Below, one piece after another: positions 18,540 through 29,108 of a stretch of DNA of 64,000 nt. The translations under genes and the position numbers were made by a program. Position 1 is the stretch's first letter, and each line of letters opens with the position of its first letter. Location of the stretch: the NCBI GenBank assembly GCA_902538565.1, contig CACBFQ010000001.1, positions 1-64,000 of the forward strand, read 5' to 3'. The stretch comes from an uncultured Fidelibacterota bacterium. GTDB taxonomy: Bacteria > Fidelibacterota > Marinisomatia > Marinisomatales > Marinisomataceae. Under the pieces are notes generated by a model, which was given only the letters and a program-made list of their open reading frames with translations, ran no database searches and was not told the origin of the DNA.

Positions 18540-20314
18540 ATTATTTCTTTAATTTCTTTTGCAATCTTCTGACTAATACCTAGTTTGTAAGATAATGCTT
18601 TATCTGATAAATCTTTCATATCATTAGTATTTTGAAATCGCTTGTATATTTTTTCAACGGTTTTCTTTCCAACTCCAGGAATATCTTCAAATTTTGATTT
18701 TGCAATACTTTTGGTTCTTTTTTGTCTTTGAAATGTGATAGCAAACCTATGTGCTTCATCTCTTAACTGCTTTAAAATATTCAATGCAGGTGAATTTTTA
18801 GCAATGCGTAGAGAATCTTTTTGTTCTGGTAAAAATAACTCTTCTAAACGTTTTGCAAGTGCTACTATTGGTAAATCAAGTTTTAATTCTTTAAGCGATT
18901 CCAAAGCAGCAGATAATTGTCCTTTTCCTCCATCAATCAATACAAGATCAGGTAACGTATTTTTTTCTTTTAATTGACGTTTGTATCGTCTAAAAACTAC
19001 CTCTCGCATTGATTCAAAATCATCTACTTTATCAACATTGATATTATATTTTCTATAGGAATTCTTAAATGGTCTACCATCTTTGAACACTACCATAGAA
19101 GCCACAGTATCCGTTCCTCCTAAATGCGATATATCGAACGCTTCAATCAGTCTTGGCGGTTTTTTAAGATTTAAGGTATCTTTTAATTCATTTAATAATT
19201 TTGGAATGTAATCTTTACGCTTTTCAATATTAAGCAACCATTCATTCAATAATAATTTTGCATTCCGATTAGCAAGTTTTAATTCTTGAAGCTTGACTGC
19301 TCTTTGAGGAACATGAAACACTACCTTTCTTCTTGCTTTTTCTGATAACCAGGATTCGAGTTCGTTTGATTCTTCAGGAAGTTCAGGAAAATAAATCTTA
19401 TTAGGGATATAAGCTGCGTTCATATAAAAATTGATTACAATAGATCTTAAAATATTATCTAACGATTCATCTGAATCTAAAGATATCTTTTCTCTACTAA
19501 GGATTCTTCCTTCTCTAATTCGCAAGATAACTACCACAAAGTGTTTATCCTTGTTTTGATAACCAATCACATCTCTATTTGAAAAGTCAGCTTCTAATTT
19601 TCTTTGACCAACTTTAAATGAATTAATTGCCTTTAATTGATCTCGTACCCTTGCAGAATCTTCGTACATCATTTTTGAAGTAAAATAATCCATTTGCTTA
19701 GAAAGTTTATTTTCAACAGTATTAGTTTCACCCTTTAAAAAAGATATCATATCAAAAACCATATCATGATACTCATTCTCTGTTATTGTTCTAATCCCTA
19801 ATCCATTTTTTAAAACCAAAGGTTGATTCGTTTCTTCATCAGTCTCGTTTAGCTCTATATAGCAATTTCTTATAGGAAATGCTTTATACAGTACGTCAAC
19901 CAACCTTCTCATTGATTTCACATCAGTGTAAGGTCCAAAGTATTTTGATTTATCGTTAAATATTTTTCTTGTAATAAATACCTTGGGAAACTGTTCATTG
20001 GTTATCTTTAGGTATGGAAATGACTTATCATCTTTTAATTGAACATTATATTTAGGTTTAAACTTTTTAATTAAAGTTGCTTCAGTAATAAAAGCATCAG
20101 CTTCATCCTGACAAACAATCCATTCAAAATCCTCAATTCTTTTCAATAAAGATTGTTCTTTTGGTGTTCTGTAAGATTTTTTTTGAAAATAAGATTTTAC
20201 CCTATTTTTTAGGTTTTTAGCCTTACCAATATAGATAATTTTTCCATTTTTATCTTTGAATTGATAAATACCAGGTTGTTTAGGAAGGCCTAAAATTTTG
20301 GACTGTATACTAAT
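18536..20314 (-). CDS. uvrC: Excinuclease ABC subunit C, start inferred at ATT
   Basis: ORF track starts at an internal TTG (20146); in-frame upstream translation [43 protein letters not shown] restores the GIY-YIG domain; no ATG/GTG/TTG/CTG between the upstream stop and 20146. Confidence 0.9.
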   Translation of the reverse strand: MSIQSKILGLPKQPGIYQFKDKNGKIIYIGKAKNLKNRVKSYFQKKSYRTPKEQSLLKRIEDFEWIVCQDEADAFITEATLIKKFKPKYNVQLKDDKSFPYLKITNEQFPKVFITRKIFNDKSKYFGPYTDVKSMRRLVDVLYKAFPIRNCYIELNETDEETNQPLVLKNGLGIRTITENEYHDMVFDMISFLKGETNTVENKLSKQMDYFTSKMMYEDSARVRDQLKAINSFKVGQRKLEADFSNRDVIGYQNKDKHFVVVILRIREGRILSREKISLDSDESLDNILRSIVINFYMNAAYIPNKIYFPELPEESNELESWLSEKARRKVVFHVPQRAVKLQELKLANRNAKLLLNEWLLNIEKRKDYIPKLLNELKDTLNLKKPPRLIEAFDISHLGGTDTVASMVVFKDGRPFKNSYRKYNINVDKVDDFESMREVVFRRYKRQLKEKNTLPDLVLIDGGKGQLSAALESLKELKLDLPIVALAKRLEELFLPEQKDSLRIAKNSPALNILKQLRDEAHRFAITFQRQKRTKSIAKSKFEDIPGVGKKTVEKIYKRFQNTNDMKDLSDKALSYKLGISQKIAKEIKEII

Positions 20315-20315
20315 T

Positions 20316-21740
20316 TTATGATCTCCAAAATGTTCTAGTAAATAGAACTAAAACTGCAAAGATTTCTAATCTTCCTAAAATCATTCCAAACATCATTAAG
20401 TACTTACCAACTATATGCATACCATCATAATTATCCATAGCTCCATATTCTCCGATTGACGGACCAATATTACCCATAGCTGAAGCAGCTGCTCCAATAG
20501 AAGACTCTAAGTTATCTCCTAACATTACAAAAATAATTGATGCTAAAAAGAAGAACAGGACATAAAATAAGAAAAATGCTAACGTTTTTCTTATAAGCTC
20601 ATCTGACAAAACCTTCTTACCAATTCTAACAGGAATGATTGCTTTTTCGTGAAGAGCTCTTTTTAATTCAACGCGAACATATTTATACAGAGCTACGATT
20701 CTAATGATTTTAATACCACCGCTGGTTGAACCGCCCATTGCTCCTGTAAACATCAAAATGTAAAGCAAATACTGAGAAATAAAAGGTGTCCAACTACTAT
20801 AATCCGTTGCAGTATAACCAGTTGTTGTTATAATTGAAACAGTTTGAAAAGCAACATCCAATGCGGAAGTATTTTTATTGGTAAAGAATCCAAAAGAAAA
20901 AATTAAGCTTATGAACAATAAACAAGCAAAAATATAATATTGAAACTCTCTATCTCGCTGATAAGATTTAAGACCTAGATTTACAGCTCTAAAATGAAGT
21001 GCAAAATTAGTTCCAGTAATCAACATAAAAAGTAAAATCACTGATTTTACATAATCACTTTGGCCATTTATACTATCACTAAATGTTGAAAAACCTCCAG
21101 ATGGCATTGTTGTCATTGCATGACATATTGCATCAAAAAAAGACATATTGTATGATAGTAAAAGAAATAGCGCTAATGTAAATCCAATATAAAATTTTAG
21201 TAACAATCTAGCAGTATCTTTAATTCTGGGAGTTATTTTTTCAGATGAAGGTCCTGGGTATTCTAAATTGAAGATTTTTTCTCCAGATACTCCAAGTAAT
21301 GGCAATAATGCTATTGTAAAAATAACAATTCCTAGACCACCAAACCATTGCAAAAATGAACGCCATAACATGATACTTTTTGGCATACTTTCAATATCAG
21401 TTAGGATAGTAGCGCCGGTAGTAGTAACACCCGAAACAGCTTCAAATAAGGCATTTGAATATCCAGTAAATGTTCCAGATAAATAAAATGGAATTGAACC
21501 AAAAATTGCAGCTGAAATCCAACATAAAACAATAACTAAAAAAACGTCTTTGTTTGAAAAAGACTTAGCTTTTCTTGAAAAATACCACACCGGGAAAGCG
21601 CAAAAAATTGAAATTGCAGATATTTGAAAAAGATACAAACTTGAAGAATCAAAGTATTCTATTGTTGCAGGAATTAAGAGAAACAAAGATAATACTGCAA
21701 TTAAAATAGATAAAAGTCTAAATGTTGGCCTAAGACTCAT
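20316..21740 (-). CDS. trkH: Trk-type potassium uptake membrane subunit
   Basis: TrkH selectivity-loop-like repeats (AVSGVTTTGATI, ATTMPSGGFSTF, SIITTTGYTATDY). Confidence 0.92.
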   Translation of the reverse strand: MSLRPTFRLLSILIAVLSLFLLIPATIEYFDSSSLYLFQISAISIFCAFPVWYFSRKAKSFSNKDVFLVIVLCWISAAIFGSIPFYLSGTFTGYSNALFEAVSGVTTTGATILTDIESMPKSIMLWRSFLQWFGGLGIVIFTIALLPLLGVSGEKIFNLEYPGPSSEKITPRIKDTARLLLKFYIGFTLALFLLLSYNMSFFDAICHAMTTMPSGGFSTFSDSINGQSDYVKSVILLFMLITGTNFALHFRAVNLGLKSYQRDREFQYYIFACLLFISLIFSFGFFTNKNTSALDVAFQTVSIITTTGYTATDYSSWTPFISQYLLYILMFTGAMGGSTSGGIKIIRIVALYKYVRVELKRALHEKAIIPVRIGKKVLSDELIRKTLAFFLFYVLFFFLASIIFVMLGDNLESSIGAAASAMGNIGPSIGEYGAMDNYDGMHIVGKYLMMFGMILGRLEIFAVLVLFTRTFWRS

Positions 21741-23089
21741 TTTTCGGATTTAAAGATTTTACTTACTTCCCTTATCTTTGAATTAATACAAAATATGAGG
21801 ACAGTATCATTTTCTGAAATTTGAAAATCCCCAGATGGAATCTTAATATGGCCATTGTGATTCACTAAAGCCAAAATACATCCATGAGGAAGATTTAGAT
21901 TAGAGACTGGTAATCTTGAAGCTTTAGAATCCTTCTCTGAGACAAGTTCAATTGCTTCCATATCTAATGAACTAAAAAGCTGAATAACATGCTCTTTTTG
22001 GTCAATTCTAATTGATTTAATTACTGCGTTAACACTAACATTATTTTTACTTACAATTGAACCAATTCCAAGGTCAGACATATTTCTAACATAATCGGGG
22101 TTCGTTACATGAATAATTGAGTGTTTTACTTTTAATTGTTTAGCTAATATTCCAGCTAATAAATTTAATTGTTGATCCTCTGTTACAGCCACAAATGAAT
22201 CAACTTCTGAGATATTTTCTCCTCTTAAAAATTCAATATCTGTAGCATCTGAATTCAAAACTATTGTTTTATCTAACTCATTAGCTATTTGTGTTGCTTT
22301 TTCTTTAGATTTCTCAATCAGTCTCACTGACATGTCATCCTCAAGCATTGAAGAGATTAACCTTCCAATTTTGCTCGCACCAGCTATCATTACTCTTTTA
22401 GAGTCAGAGTTTCTTACTCCGAGGGTTTCAAGAAGTGAATTAAGATTCTTTGATTTAACAAAGAAAAAGACATAATCTTCTGGTTCAAATTTAAAAGTTG
22501 TTGAGGGAATTGTCATTTTTTCTCCTCTTATTACAGAAACAATTAAACTTTTAAAATCTTTGTTAGATTTATGGAATTCTTCAACGGTCATACCAGCAAG
22601 CTTTGATCGATGGTTTATTTTTTTTGAAAATAAAACAGCTTTACCACCCTCAAACTCATAGAACTTGTCTGCGTAAGGATGCTTAACTAGTCTAATTATT
22701 TCTTTTGCGACCTCTTTCTCTGGATGAATTACCATATCTACCCCAAATTTTTCTGGAGGGATGGCGTTTCCATTTCTTGAATAGTCTAAATCTCTTAACC
22801 GAGCAATTATTTTCTTTGCTCCAAGATTATGACACTGTAATGAAGATATAAGATTTGTTTCGTCTGAATTTGTTAAACAAAATACATAATCTGCGTCAGC
22901 AATATTAATATTCTTTAGGAGCTTTTCATCAGAGCCGTTACCTTGATTTACAATTACATCTAAATGTTCATTTGCTCTTGAGCATTTTGCATGATCAATA
23001 TCAATTACTGATATATCGTAGTCTAATTCACTTAGTGATTTTGCAACGTGAAACCCTACTTCACCAGCGCCTATAATAACAATTTTCAT
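21737..23089 (-). CDS. trkA: Trk potassium uptake protein TrkA (RCK)
   Basis: MKIVIIGAGEVGFHVAKSL, duplicated Rossmann/TrkA-C domains; 4-nt overlap with trkH. Confidence 0.93.
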   Translation of the reverse strand: MKIVIIGAGEVGFHVAKSLSELDYDISVIDIDHAKCSRANEHLDVIVNQGNGSDEKLLKNINIADADYVFCLTNSDETNLISSLQCHNLGAKKIIARLRDLDYSRNGNAIPPEKFGVDMVIHPEKEVAKEIIRLVKHPYADKFYEFEGGKAVLFSKKINHRSKLAGMTVEEFHKSNKDFKSLIVSVIRGEKMTIPSTTFKFEPEDYVFFFVKSKNLNSLLETLGVRNSDSKRVMIAGASKIGRLISSMLEDDMSVRLIEKSKEKATQIANELDKTIVLNSDATDIEFLRGENISEVDSFVAVTEDQQLNLLAGILAKQLKVKHSIIHVTNPDYVRNMSDLGIGSIVSKNNVSVNAVIKSIRIDQKEHVIQLFSSLDMEAIELVSEKDSKASRLPVSNLNLPHGCILALVNHNGHIKIPSGDFQISENDTVLIFCINSKIREVSKIFKSEK

Positions 23090-23139
23090 GTCTGGAAGTA
23101 AATCTATAAAGAATTAATTCAAAAACAATACAAATTCGG

Positions 23140-24399
23140 TTATTTTTTTCTAAAAATTTCAGCACCAATATTGGTTAATTTTTTTTCGATCTTATCATAA
23201 CCTCTATCGATATGATATACTCTGCTTATTTTGGTAGTGCCTTCTGCACATAAAGCAGCGATAATTAATGCTGCAGATGCCCTAATATCTGTTGACATTA
23301 CATCTGCTCCAACCAACTTCCTACCTCCTTCAATTATAGCAACAGAATCTTCAAGCTTAATATTGCAACCAAGACGGTTTAACTCCATTATGTGCGTAAA
23401 TCTATCGTAATAAATATTCTCTTTAATAGTCGAATTGCCTTTTGCTAAGCACATTAACATCATCCATTGAGCTTGTAAGTCGGTTGGAAAACCTGGATAT
23501 TCATTGGTTTCAATATTTGTGGACAATATATTATTTGCATTAGACTTAACAACTATTGAGCTATCTTTTACTTCTAATTGAATATTGGCTTTTTTTAGAC
23601 ATTTTATCACACTTTCTAAGTGCTCAGGTATAATATTTGTTACTTCTACCTTACCGCCAACAGCTGCAGCAGCAATTAAAAATGTTCCTGCTTCAATTCT
23701 ATCTGGAATAACAGAAATATTTGAAATAGAATTTAGAGAGCTGACTCCCTCAATTGTAAGGTTGTTAGAGCCAATTCCAGAGATATTTGCCCCCATACTA
23801 TTTAACACTTCACATAATTGTTGAATTTCAGGCTCTGATGCAGCATTAGTTATAGTTGTTCTACCTTTAGCAAGTATTGCAACCATAACAACATTTCCAG
23901 TAGCCCCAACTGATATTTTAGGAAAATGAATTTTATTTCCAGTCAAATTACTTCCATCAGCAACAACATATCCGTTTTCAATGGAGATTTTCACTCCTAA
24001 TGCCTTAAGTCCTTCTAAATGAAAATCTACAGGTCTAGGGCCCCATGCACAGCCTCCAGGAAGAGATACTTTTGCTTTACCAAACCTAGCAAGTAATGGT
24101 CCAAGTACATAAAAAGATGCTCTCATTGTTTTGACTAAATCGTAAGGTGCAAACGGAGCATTAAGGTTTAATGAATCAACAAAAATTGAATTATCAGATT
24201 CAAAATTTACTTCTGCTCCCATTTCTTCTAATAATTTAGACATAGTTATTGAGTCTGATAGATTGGGAACATTAGATATTCTTAATTTATCCTTATTTAA
24301 AATGGCTGCAGCCATGAGAGGAAGTACAGCGTTTTTTGCTCCACTAACCTCAACGACACCGTTAAGTTTTTTTGATCCGTTAATTTCAAAATAATCCAT
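23140..24399 (-). CDS. murA: UDP-N-acetylglucosamine 1-carboxyvinyltransferase
   Basis: SGAKNAVLPLMAA, PGGCAWGPRPVDFHLEGL; start taken at MDYFEING. Confidence 0.95.
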   Translation of the reverse strand: MDYFEINGSKKLNGVVEVSGAKNAVLPLMAAAILNKDKLRISNVPNLSDSITMSKLLEEMGAEVNFESDNSIFVDSLNLNAPFAPYDLVKTMRASFYVLGPLLARFGKAKVSLPGGCAWGPRPVDFHLEGLKALGVKISIENGYVVADGSNLTGNKIHFPKISVGATGNVVMVAILAKGRTTITNAASEPEIQQLCEVLNSMGANISGIGSNNLTIEGVSSLNSISNISVIPDRIEAGTFLIAAAAVGGKVEVTNIIPEHLESVIKCLKKANIQLEVKDSSIVVKSNANNILSTNIETNEYPGFPTDLQAQWMMLMCLAKGNSTIKENIYYDRFTHIMELNRLGCNIKLEDSVAIIEGGRKLVGADVMSTDIRASAALIIAALCAEGTTKISRVYHIDRGYDKIEKKLTNIGAEIFRKK

Positions 24400-24755
24400 T
24401 ATTGCACTACGCAAAAAGCTACAGCATAGTTCCCGTCATGTGAAATTGAAATATCAACGACTGAGTTGTTTTTTAGGTCAACTCCAGGCTTACCGCTATC
24501 ATAATTAAAAATTTCAATAGATTTAAAGGTGAATTTGGAAGAATTTTCAGTTGTTGAAGTAGCTTTTCTTACAGCTTCCTTTGCTGCAAATCTACCAGAA
24601 AAAAACTGGGCTTCATTATGTCTTGATTTTGCTTCATTTATCTCATTAGAAGAGAAAATCTTTTTTAAAAATCTTTCTCTTTTTGAAGAAGTTAAAATTT
24701 CTTTAATTCTATTAACTGATACGATATCAATACCGGTAGACAAATTATTTTTCAT
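24399..24755 (-). CDS. acpS: Holo-[acyl-carrier-protein] synthase
   Basis: GIDIVSVNRIKE, FAAKEAVRKA. Confidence 0.9.
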   Translation of the reverse strand: MKNNLSTGIDIVSVNRIKEILTSSKRERFLKKIFSSNEINEAKSRHNEAQFFSGRFAAKEAVRKATSTTENSSKFTFKSIEIFNYDSGKPGVDLKNNSVVDISISHDGNYAVAFCVVQ

Positions 24756-25428
24756 TTTCAGCTTCTACAATATCTATTAATTCTGAAATATCATCAATAT
24801 CCCAATTTGCTCCAGAATCTTTTACTCCAAAAGTGTCACCATATCTAGCAAAAATCGTTTTTATTCCTAAGCTATTGGCCCCAACCACGTCTCTTTCTGG
24901 CCAATCTCCAATCATTACTACTTCTTCCTTATTTAAATCTAATTTTTCTAATACAAGATTGAATGGTTTTGGAGAAGGTTTCCTCTCTTTAGAGTCGTCA
25001 AAAGTAACAACCTCATCAAACATATGGTGTAGATTTAAATAATAAATCCTCATCCATGCTTCTCTACTTGGTGCATCGGATACAATAGCAAGCCTAATTC
25101 CAGATTTCATAAGGTGATTCAACGTTCGATGTACGTTTGGATATGCTTTCAAATTGGCCTCTTTACCTCTTCTATATGCTACAATGGCTGCAGCAAGGTA
25201 TTTGTTATCAACATAGCCAATTTGATCATTTAAAAATTTATCAAAAACTTGCTGATGCTCCCATCCCTCAGTCTCATAAATTGACATAACTTTCTTATAG
25301 GAATTTTGAATATCAATTTCAAGACCAGCTTCTTTCATTGACAAGAGAGCGTTCATTACCGCCTCTCTTTTCATTTTTATAAAATCTAAAAGTGTGTTAT
25401 CTAAATCAAATATTACAGCTTTGATCAT
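24745..25428 (-). CDS. HAD-family hydrolase
   Basis: AVIFDLDNTLLDF, IVSDAPS, VMIGDWPERDVVGA. Confidence 0.88.
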   Translation of the reverse strand: MIKAVIFDLDNTLLDFIKMKREAVMNALLSMKEAGLEIDIQNSYKKVMSIYETEGWEHQQVFDKFLNDQIGYVDNKYLAAAIVAYRRGKEANLKAYPNVHRTLNHLMKSGIRLAIVSDAPSREAWMRIYYLNLHHMFDEVVTFDDSKERKPSPKPFNLVLEKLDLNKEEVVMIGDWPERDVVGANSLGIKTIFARYGDTFGVKDSGANWDIDDISELIDIVEAENEK

Positions 25429-26630
25429 TGCTCATATTTTTCAGGATTTCTTACACGATCAATTTCATATTCAGCCATCTTTCTCCAATCACGATCATTT
25501 CGAGCTCTTTCAAAATGATTTATAGATGCATTTTTGTTTCCTGAACCACTGCAATATTCAGCAATGCCAAGTTCAAACCAACCTCCACCGAAGTTCTTTT
25601 TAAGATCTGTAGATTCTAAGGCTGCTTTTTTAGCGGCTTCGCAGTCACCTAACTTATTGTATGCTTCAGCTAGATGAAACCATGACAGATGTTCTTTTGG
25701 TGCAATTTCTACAGCTTTTGATAATGCTTCTGCAGATTTTTCATAATTTTCGATTTTTGCATAAGTAATTCCAAGCGAATGATATGCAAATGAATAATTT
25801 GGCTTAACATTAATAGCCTTTTGAAAGCTTGAAATAGCCTTATCAAATTCTTCAGTGTCAATATAGATATCGCCTAAACTTTTGTGAGCTTTGTAATATT
25901 TGCTATTCAAACGAACTGTTTCTTGAAATGAATTCATAGCATTTTCAATATCACCATTCTCTTTATAAGCAAGACCTAAACTATACCAACCTTTATCATA
26001 CGTCTTTTTGATATCTAAAGCCTTTAAGTAATTTTCAATTGCCATCGATAAATTTCCCATCTTCCTTTGAAGAACTCCAATTTGAAAATGAGCTTGGTAT
26101 ATTCTAGAATTTATCATAAGTACTTGATTATATTTTGTTAGCGCTGACTCAAGATTTCCATTTTTATAATCTTGATTTGCACTGTTATAAAGCTTTTTAG
26201 CAACATTTGAAATTGATTTTTTAGATTTATCGTATCCTGAATCTACTTGAAGGGATTTTTTATAAAAATCAACTGCTGTCATAAATTCTTTTTTTCCTTC
26301 AAAGGCTTTACCAGTTCCATATAGAGATTCTGCGGAATTTGGAACACTTTGAAGCACATCACCAAACCCTTGAATAGCATCATCAAATCTTCCATCCTGA
26401 ACAGCTCTATTCGCGTTATTCCTCTTATTTCTAAGGTTGTTAAGTCTATCAAACTCTGATCTGAACTTCTCGTTTGATTTATCTGCTTCAATTGCAGCTC
26501 TAATTTTTTCTCCAGCGAGCTCAATATTTCCAGCTGAAAGAGCTTTTTGAGATTCTTCATATAATTCAACCGCCGAAGTTTGAGCGTATAAAGCAGAGCA
26601 AGTTAAAAGTACTAATATGAAATTTTTCAT
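25425..26630 (-). CDS. Secreted tetratricopeptide repeat protein
   Basis: Signal peptide followed by multiple TPR units. Confidence 0.85.
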   Translation of the reverse strand: MKNFILVLLTCSALYAQTSAVELYEESQKALSAGNIELAGEKIRAAIEADKSNEKFRSEFDRLNNLRNKRNNANRAVQDGRFDDAIQGFGDVLQSVPNSAESLYGTGKAFEGKKEFMTAVDFYKKSLQVDSGYDKSKKSISNVAKKLYNSANQDYKNGNLESALTKYNQVLMINSRIYQAHFQIGVLQRKMGNLSMAIENYLKALDIKKTYDKGWYSLGLAYKENGDIENAMNSFQETVRLNSKYYKAHKSLGDIYIDTEEFDKAISSFQKAINVKPNYSFAYHSLGITYAKIENYEKSAEALSKAVEIAPKEHLSWFHLAEAYNKLGDCEAAKKAALESTDLKKNFGGGWFELGIAEYCSGSGNKNASINHFERARNDRDWRKMAEYEIDRVRNPEKYEQ

Positions 26631-26704
26631 TTTGTCACCTTATGTTTATTTCAAATTTTTCTTAATCTAATAATTCTTTTAAAAATAATGTTAAAAAATA
26701 TTCG

Positions 26705-26788
26705 TGCCGAAGGCGGGATTTGAACCCACACAGAGTTGCCTCCACTAGCCCCTCAAGCTAGCGTGTCTACCAATTCCACCACTTCGGC
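26705..26788 (-). tRNA. tRNA-Leu(GAG)
   Basis: GCCGAAGTGGTGGAATTGGTAGACACGCTAGCTTGAGGGGCTAG...GGGTTCAAATCCCGCCTTCGGCA. Confidence 0.94.
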
Positions 26789-26793
26789 AAAAA

Positions 26794-27144
26794 TTAGTTT
26801 GAGGAATCTTCTTCAGGAATCAACTCTCCCGCTGATGGAAGAGAAAATTCTTGCGGGATCATTTCATCAACCTGTCTTGATTCAGCATCTTTTTGCAAAA
26901 TAGACTCGGATGATGGACTAGACACTCCACTTAAAGCACCTATAAGCATTGCTAAACCAATAAATGCAATGCCTAAACCTGTTGTTAATTTTGTAATAAA
27001 ATCATTAGCTCCAGATGATCCTAGCATAGAATTTGCTGTACCGCTCATCATAGAATTCAGTCCTCCTTGTCCAGACTGCATTAAAACAACTACAATCAAG
27101 AGAATGCTAATAATTGTATGTATCGTTATTAAAAATTGAACCAT
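26794..27144 (-). CDS. secG: Preprotein translocase subunit SecG
   Basis: Two TM segments, VVLMQSGQGGLNSMMSG. Confidence 0.9.
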   Translation of the reverse strand: MVQFLITIHTIISILLIVVVLMQSGQGGLNSMMSGTANSMLGSSGANDFITKLTTGLGIAFIGLAMLIGALSGVSSPSSESILQKDAESRQVDEMIPQEFSLPSAGELIPEEDSSN

Positions 27145-27145
27145 A

Positions 27146-27886
27146 TTACCTCATTTTATTTAACATATTTTTAAACTTTTCAAAATCTGCGCTAGCGCTT
27201 CCAATTAAAAACCCATCTAACAATGCAATTGATGATAGCTCTTTAACAGAATTTTCGTCAACCGACCCTCCATAAAACAAACGAATGTTAGGCCTATCTT
27301 CATCGGAATATAACTCTTTTATTAAATTATTTATATATGAAAGAACATCTTCTATATATTGCTTTGAAGCAACTAATCCAGTTCCTATTGCCCAAACAGG
27401 CTCATAGGCTATAGCAAGATTTTTTCCTCCTATTTGATCCGGTAAAATAGATAACTGTTTTTTAATTACTTCAAAAGTTTTATTCTCTTCTTTTTCAACA
27501 AGCTTTTCACCAATACATAAAATAGCTGAACCTATTTGATTTAAACAATTATTAAGTTTCTTCTCAATCAAATTATCTTTTTCATTAAAAATAGCTCTTC
27601 TTTCAGAGTGACCCACAATACATGAATCTACTTTATGAGATGTAATAGAGTTTGAACCAGTAACTGCACCAGAGGTTAGCTCATCACAATCTTGCATTCC
27701 AATTTTAATATTATCAAACTCTTTGGCTAAATCTTGAACAATACTAATAGCAACATGACTTGGAAAAATCATAATATCAAACTCTGAAAAAAGGTCTTTA
27801 TTGGCATTTATTTTTAACATGAATTCTCTGGATTCATTGCTATTAAGGTACATTTTCCAGTTTGCAGCTAAAATTTTCTTATTCAT
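27146..27886 (-). CDS. tpiA: Triosephosphate isomerase
   Basis: AANWKMYLN, VGHSERR, AYEPVWAIGTG. Confidence 0.96.
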   Translation of the reverse strand: MNKKILAANWKMYLNSNESREFMLKINANKDLFSEFDIMIFPSHVAISIVQDLAKEFDNIKIGMQDCDELTSGAVTGSNSITSHKVDSCIVGHSERRAIFNEKDNLIEKKLNNCLNQIGSAILCIGEKLVEKEENKTFEVIKKQLSILPDQIGGKNLAIAYEPVWAIGTGLVASKQYIEDVLSYINNLIKELYSDEDRPNIRLFYGGSVDENSVKELSSIALLDGFLIGSASADFEKFKNMLNKMR

Positions 27887-29085
27887 TTTTTTAAAATCTC
27901 CAATGCTGGTAGTTTTCTACCAGATAGCATTTCTAAACACGAACCACCTCCGGTAGATAAGTGGGAAAACTGTTCAATTAAACTATTATCATAATTTCTT
28001 ATAGCAGCTACGGTATCTCCGCCTCCAACAATTGAAGTTAATTGGTTTTCTATGATAGCATCAACAATTCTATTTGTTCCTACTGCAAAATTAGGATTTT
28101 CAGCTACTCCTACGGTACCATTCCATAATAAAGTTTGTGACGAAGATATAATATCAGAAAATAGCCTTATTGATTTTTCTCCAATATCCTCACAGATCAT
28201 ATTTTTTGGAATATCATTAGCATCAGCAACATTTATGTTTCCAGACCCAAATGAATCAAGCTCTCCTGTAAAATCTATTGGAAGTATAATATTGGTTCTT
28301 TTTTTTGAGGCTTTTTTTAATAAATTTTTTGCTACATCAACCTTATCCTTTTCAGCTAAAGAAATACCGATTTCTTTGTTCATTGCAAGTAAAAACGTAT
28401 TTGCCATAGCACCGCCAATAATAATATTGTCTGCAAGATCTAAAAAATTCTCAATTACAGCAATTTTTGTATCTATTTTTGATCCTCCAATGATTAATGA
28501 AAGCGGTTTTGAAGGATTTGAAAGCTTTTCAGAAAGAAATTTCATTTCCTGCTCAATTAGAAAACCCATTCCCTTCGTAGCAAAATGTTTTGTAATACCA
28601 AAGTTTGAGGCATGATCTCTATGAGCAGTTCCAAAAGCATCATTTATATAAATGGAGCCATGTCTAGCAAGCTGTGAAGCAAAATCTGAATTATTTTCAG
28701 TTTCTTCGTTATAAAATCTTAAATTTTCTAGTAAATGTATTTCGCCATCTTTCAAATTTTTTGAAACATCAATAGCATCTTCGGATATGCAGTCTTCAGA
28801 AAATTTTATTGGCATTTCTAATAATTCAGCTAGCTTCTCACCTGCAGGAATAAGAGAATATTTACTATCAACTTTTCCCTTAGGTCTTCCCATATGAGAC
28901 ATTAAGACTACCTTTGCTCCTCGATCTAAGCAATATTTTATGGTAGGAATAGATTTAAGTATTCTATAGTCATCAGTGACTAATTCATTCTCAACTGGAA
29001 CATTATAGTCAACTCGAATCAGAACTGTTTTTCCAGATGTCGTATTTGACGACTTAAAATCTATTGAAGAAATCTTACGCAACAT
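27883..29085 (-). CDS. pgk: Phosphoglycerate kinase
   Basis: VLIRVDYNVP, SHMGRPKG, LLENLRFY, GGGDTVAA. Confidence 0.96.
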   Translation of the reverse strand: MLRKISSIDFKSSNTTSGKTVLIRVDYNVPVENELVTDDYRILKSIPTIKYCLDRGAKVVLMSHMGRPKGKVDSKYSLIPAGEKLAELLEMPIKFSEDCISEDAIDVSKNLKDGEIHLLENLRFYNEETENNSDFASQLARHGSIYINDAFGTAHRDHASNFGITKHFATKGMGFLIEQEMKFLSEKLSNPSKPLSLIIGGSKIDTKIAVIENFLDLADNIIIGGAMANTFLLAMNKEIGISLAEKDKVDVAKNLLKKASKKRTNIILPIDFTGELDSFGSGNINVADANDIPKNMICEDIGEKSIRLFSDIISSSQTLLWNGTVGVAENPNFAVGTNRIVDAIIENQLTSIVGGGDTVAAIRNYDNSLIEQFSHLSTGGGSCLEMLSGRKLPALEILKK

Positions 29086-29108
29086 GACTGCATAAGATAC
29101 AAATTAAT

